34,368 nt of DNA from Bacillota bacterium (GTDB lineage Bacteria; Bacillota; Clostridia; Oscillospirales; Ruminococcaceae): assembly GCA_023396215.1 (NCBI GenBank), contig JAEWWW010000092.1, positions 1 to 34,368 on the forward strand, written 5' to 3'. This document shows positions 32,327 through 34,368 of this stretch, in pieces. A program made the translations under genes and the position numbers. The notes beneath the pieces are model-generated. The model searched no databases. It had not been told where the DNA came from and worked only from the letters and a program-made list of their open reading frames with translations. Numbering within the stretch: position 1 is the first letter of the stretch; each line of letters begins with the position of its first letter.

Positions 32327-32498
32327 GGCAACACCGCACAATTCACGGCTGCCGCCTTAAGTCCCCTGTCGCTCGCGGATTTTCCGTAATCCTTCACAAA
32401 AATCCTCGAGAATACACCCAGTATTCCCTGTGGTTTTTGTTTTGTCTGACGAAAAATCCGCCGATGCGCCAGAGCACTTAGAATTGTGCGGTGTTGCC
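32327..32498. mobile_element. MITE-like 172-bp inverted-repeat element, copy 3
   Basis: The best-preserved copy: terminal inverted repeats AAGGCAACACCGCACAATTC and its exact complement match over 20 bp including flanking bases. Flanks are TTAA on the left and TTTA on the right, so no clean target duplication. It lies 77 bases upstream of the catalase start. Its stem reads GCGGATTTT against AAAATCCGC, where copies 1 and 2 read GCAGATTTT against AAAATCTG(C/C): a paired change. Confidence 0.75.
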
Positions 32499-32546
32499 TT
32501 TAAAACAGTATATTTTCGCCGCGGGCATTTTATTAACGGCAAAGCA

Positions 32547-32572
32547 CCGCACCGCTTTGGCGGTGCAGGGCT
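32547..32572. repeat. 26-bp hairpin repeat, second copy at 32898-32923
   Basis: CCGCACCGCTTTGGCGGTGC plus AGGGCT is identical at both places. The second copy forms the core of the GNAT terminator; the first has no adjacent gene on the same strand, so it may be a duplicated terminator. Confidence 0.6.
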
Positions 32573-32890
32573 CAACCTGTCAAAAAAGCAGGCATATAAA
32601 ATATATTGTGCAGGCGGGCATGAGCCGCTCGTCGGAGCAAGCTGCACATCATTCACCCCTCGGTCATTTTCTGACCAAGGGTTTCATATCGTTTCGCTGC
32701 TCCTCCTCTTTCCCACAAAGCCTTTCGGCTTTGTGGGAGCCCTAAGATAAAACCTTTAAAACTGTCTGCGGGGGAGGAGGCAGTTTTGCTTGGGGGTGCT
32801 CACGAGGGGGACGGCTGGACGCAAAACCCACAGGTTTTGCTCAGGACAAGAAGTCCCCCTTGTGAAGGGTGTCAATTTTTTGACACCCTC

Positions 32891-32923
32891 AAAAGCCCCG
32901 CACCGCTTTGGCGGTGCAGGGCT
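32891..32923 (-). terminator. Terminator of the GNAT gene
   Basis: Minus strand: GCCCTGCACCGC pairs with GCGGTGCGGGGC (one mismatch) and is followed by TTTT. It lies about 40 bases beyond the GNAT stop. Confidence 0.65.
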
Positions 32924-32961
32924 TTCGGGGCTTTATGGCAGCAGGGCAGGGGCCAGCCGCC

Positions 32962-33249
32962 TTATTGGCCGGGGTCTTTTGCCAGCAGGTCGGCATAGGC
33001 GCTGTTGCGCTCAAACCAGACCTGCGCATAGGAGCAAACGGGCACCGCTTTTTTGCCCTGGCTGCGAAGCTGGCGGGCGGCTGCCTCCAGCAATCGGGCC
33101 GCCACCCCCTGCCCCCGCAGCGAAGGGTCTACCCGGGTGCTGGTGATGCGCACCAGCCCCTCGCCCGCGTCGGGGAACAAAACCTCCGCCACGGTTTTCC
33201 CGCTGTCATCGGTTGCAAAAATCCTGTTTTGTTCATGTATCAGTTCCAT
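32962..33249 (-). CDS. Small GNAT-family N-acetyltransferase
   Basis: 95-residue single-domain GNAT of the YjdJ-like, DUF-type small group. The acetyl-CoA-binding motif is VDPSLRGQGVAARLLEAAARQL (about residues 42-63, with RGQGVA). It is followed by the KAVPVCSYAQVWFERN segment typical of this subfamily, where the Cys-Ser-Tyr stretch is conserved. Substrate is unknown. Start is ATG 33249 with AAGGAGG 8 bases upstream; the longer frame extending to 33318 has no ribosome binding site. Monocistronic, with its own terminator. Confidence 0.85.
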   Translation of the reverse strand: MELIHEQNRIFATDDSGKTVAEVLFPDAGEGLVRITSTRVDPSLRGQGVAARLLEAAARQLRSQGKKAVPVCSYAQVWFERNSAYADLLAKDPGQ

Positions 33250-33320
33250 AGGGCGTACCTCCTTTTTCGGCGCTGCTCCGCGCCATATCGCAGGTTTTGA
33301 TACTGCCTTGTTGTACAATC

Positions 33321-33332
33321 AGTATACCACAA
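33321..33332 (-). promoter_or_regulatory. Possible extended -10 promoter of the GNAT gene
   Basis: Minus strand TGTGGTATACT: TATACT (33321-33326) preceded by TGG, an extended -10. No good -35 is present. Confidence 0.4.
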
Positions 33333-33414
33333 CCATACCGGTTTAGTATAATCTTTTGCAGAATAATATCCGCAGGGTTGCCGCCTTTTGACGCTTCGGC
33401 GGCCTTTTGCTTTC

Positions 33415-33443
33415 TTGATTTATCGCCCCCGGCATGATACTAT
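33415..33443 (+). promoter_or_regulatory. tdk promoter
   Basis: -35 TTGATT (33415-33420), a 17-base spacer and -10 TACTAT (33438-33443), about 45 bases before the tdk start. A GCCGCC/GGCGGC hairpin with a CTTTT tail (about 33381-33407) lies just upstream and may insulate it. Confidence 0.65.
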
Positions 33444-33489
33444 TTGATAGTCATAAAAAGCACAAGATGAAATAAGGGAGCATTACAGC

Positions 33490-34083
33490 ATGGCCAAGCT
33501 TTTTTTTCGGTACGGCACCATGGATTCTTCTAAAACCGCCAACCTGATTATGGTGGATTACAACTATAAAGAGCAGGGCAAGCGTTCGGTAATTTTAAAA
33601 CCGGTGCTGGATACCCGCTCGGGCCACCACAAGGTGAAAAGCCGTCTGGGGGTGGAGGCCGACTGCATCGACGTAACCGACAGCGACGACCTTGAGCGGC
33701 TGGTGGAGGGCCTCGTGGCCCAAAGCAAGGTGGATTGCGTACTGGTGGACGAATGCCAGTTTCTTTCCGCCCACCATGTCGAAGAACTGGCCCGGGTGGT
33801 GGATAAGCTGGGCATCCCGGTCATCTGCTACGGCCTGAAAAACTCCTATGTGAAGGGCAAGCTGTTTGAGGGCAGTCAGGCGCTGCTCTATTACGCCGAC
33901 AGCATCGAGGAGGTCAAAACCGTCTGCACCTACTGCAACCGCAAGGCCACCATGAACATGCGGGTGGTGGGGGGCAAGCCGGTTTACAGCGGCCACCCGG
34001 TGCAGGTGGGGGATATCGACGCAACAGCCGAGGAATATTATATCCCCGTTTGCCGCAAGCACTACTTTGCCCCTGAGCTTTAA
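33490..34083 (+). CDS. tdk: Thymidine kinase (type II)
   Basis: Phosphorylates thymidine with ATP for the dTTP salvage pathway. 197 residues, the normal length. P-loop region FRYGTMDSSKT (residues 6-16), where the usual Gly before Lys15 is Ser. The catalytic Glu lies in LVDECQFL, followed by YGLKNSYVKGKLFEGS. The zinc site is CTYC (about residues 142-145) with a C-terminal CRKH. GGGAG lies 9 bases before the ATG. It begins the plus-strand end of the window and is followed 42 bases later by a membrane-protein gene. Confidence 0.94.
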   Translation: MAKLFFRYGTMDSSKTANLIMVDYNYKEQGKRSVILKPVLDTRSGHHKVKSRLGVEADCIDVTDSDDLERLVEGLVAQSKVDCVLVDECQFLSAHHVEELARVVDKLGIPVICYGLKNSYVKGKLFEGSQALLYYADSIEEVKTVCTYCNRKATMNMRVVGGKPVYSGHPVQVGDIDATAEEYYIPVCRKHYFAPEL

Positions 34084-34125
34084 AGGGCGGGTGGTTGCTC
34101 CATCAAACCGCAGAAAGGATATGTT

Positions 34126-34368
34126 ATGAAGGATTTTATCGATTTTGGAACGGTGACGGTCAAGCGTCTTTGCTCGCTTGTTTTCTTCACCGGCGCGGCC
34201 GGAGTATTTGCCGGGTCGGTTTGGCTGGGCCGCCTGCTGGCGGTGGCCTTCCCCTACGACCAGATGGTGCGGGAGTCCAACGGCTGGTACACCTCCCGGA
34301 TGGCGGAGAACACATTGCTGGGGCTGATGGGCGGTCTGGCGGCGCTGGTCTTTGGCCTGCTGCTGTGG
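34126..34368 (+). CDS. Hypothetical membrane protein (partial, runs off the window)
   Basis: 81 codons are visible before the window ends. AGAAAGGAT lies about 6 bases before ATG 34126. An ATG at 34121 leads to an immediate stop, so it is not the start. The product has two hydrophobic segments (about residues 17-42 and 64-81) separated by a polar loop with VRESNGWYTSRMAENT. No family was recognised. Confidence 0.7.
   Translation, partial: MKDFIDFGTVTVKRLCSLVFFTGAAGVFAGSVWLGRLLAVAFPYDQMVRESNGWYTSRMAENTLLGLMGGLAALVFGLLLW

Larger units (their letters stand above)
32250..32961. other. 712-base spacer with element copy 3 and several hairpins, no gene seen
   Basis: After the catalase upstream region comes the 172-bp element (32327-32498). 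Then come a repeated hairpin (32547-32572), TCCCACAAAGCC/GGCTTTGTGGGA (32711-32738, perfect 12 bp), AGGGTGTCA/TGACACCCT (32866-32889) and the GNAT terminator. Open frames across it cross the repeats and have no family resemblance. Confidence 0.6.

Noticed and set aside
9271..32498. CRISPR array from the repeated 172-bp units
   Set aside because: The three copies are thousands of bases apart, are palindromic elements rather than short direct repeats, and have no regular spacers.
32430..32750. Small open frames of 84-106 codons downstream of element copy 3
   Set aside because: They cross the mobile element and hairpins, lack ribosome binding sites and show no recognisable domain.

Overview
The window looks like chromosomal DNA of a GC-rich anaerobic gut-type Clostridium relative (Oscillospirales/Ruminococcaceae-like). 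This is inferred from the oxygen-independent class III ribonucleotide reductase, the complete cobalt-early (anaerobic) cobamide pathway, AAGGAGG-type ribosome binding sites, TTG/GTG starts, strong TTGACA/TATAAT-type promoters and abundant 'CCGCCCCTAC' palindromic repeats. No rRNA, tRNA, CRISPR array, integrase or transposase gene was recognised.

Layout. (1) 232-4945, minus strand: nrdG and nrdD (anaerobic ribonucleotide reductase), with a promoter covered by a tandem NrdR-box operator, then a membrane GAF/HD-GYP protein. (2) 5216-8453, minus strand: cobalt importer cbiM-cbiN-cbiQ-cbiO behind a strong promoter, a cobalamin riboswitch and an intrinsic terminator, followed upstream by a HAD phosphatase gene. 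(3) 9469-26657, plus strand: a second promoter, cobalamin riboswitch and terminator lead into cbiD-F-G-H-J-ET-A-B, cobD, cbiP-C-L, a BtuFCD-like ABC importer, cbiK and cobO. (4) 26816-28384, minus strand: cblS and cblT behind a third cobalamin riboswitch. (5) 28425-30130, plus strand: cobU, cobS and a short degenerate second cobU-like gene. (6) 30621-34368: a heme catalase, a small GNAT protein, thymidine kinase and the start of a membrane protein, separated by repeat-rich spacers.

How it works together. CbiMNQO imports cobalt and CbiK inserts it into sirohydrochlorin. CbiL, H, F, G, D, J, ET and C build cobyrinate, CbiA and CbiP amidate it, CobO adenosylates it, and CobD plus CbiB add the aminopropanol arm. 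CobU and CobS activate the intermediate and attach the lower ligand. No CobT is present. The riboswitch-controlled CblT (alpha-ribazole importer) and CblS (alpha-ribazole kinase) pair suggests that the lower-ligand nucleoside is scavenged. Uroporphyrinogen methyltransferase, threonine kinase and a recognised CobC-type phosphatase are not in the window.

Most notable non-gene signals: three 172-bp copies of a MITE-like element with 18-20 bp terminal inverted repeats and compensatory arm changes, one of which supplies the C-terminus of an ABC ATPase; a second ~85-bp repeat found in the cbiD leader and after the last cob gene; a terminator-like hairpin ending on the nrdG start codon; and a structured cbiM leader resembling part of a c-di-GMP-I aptamer.
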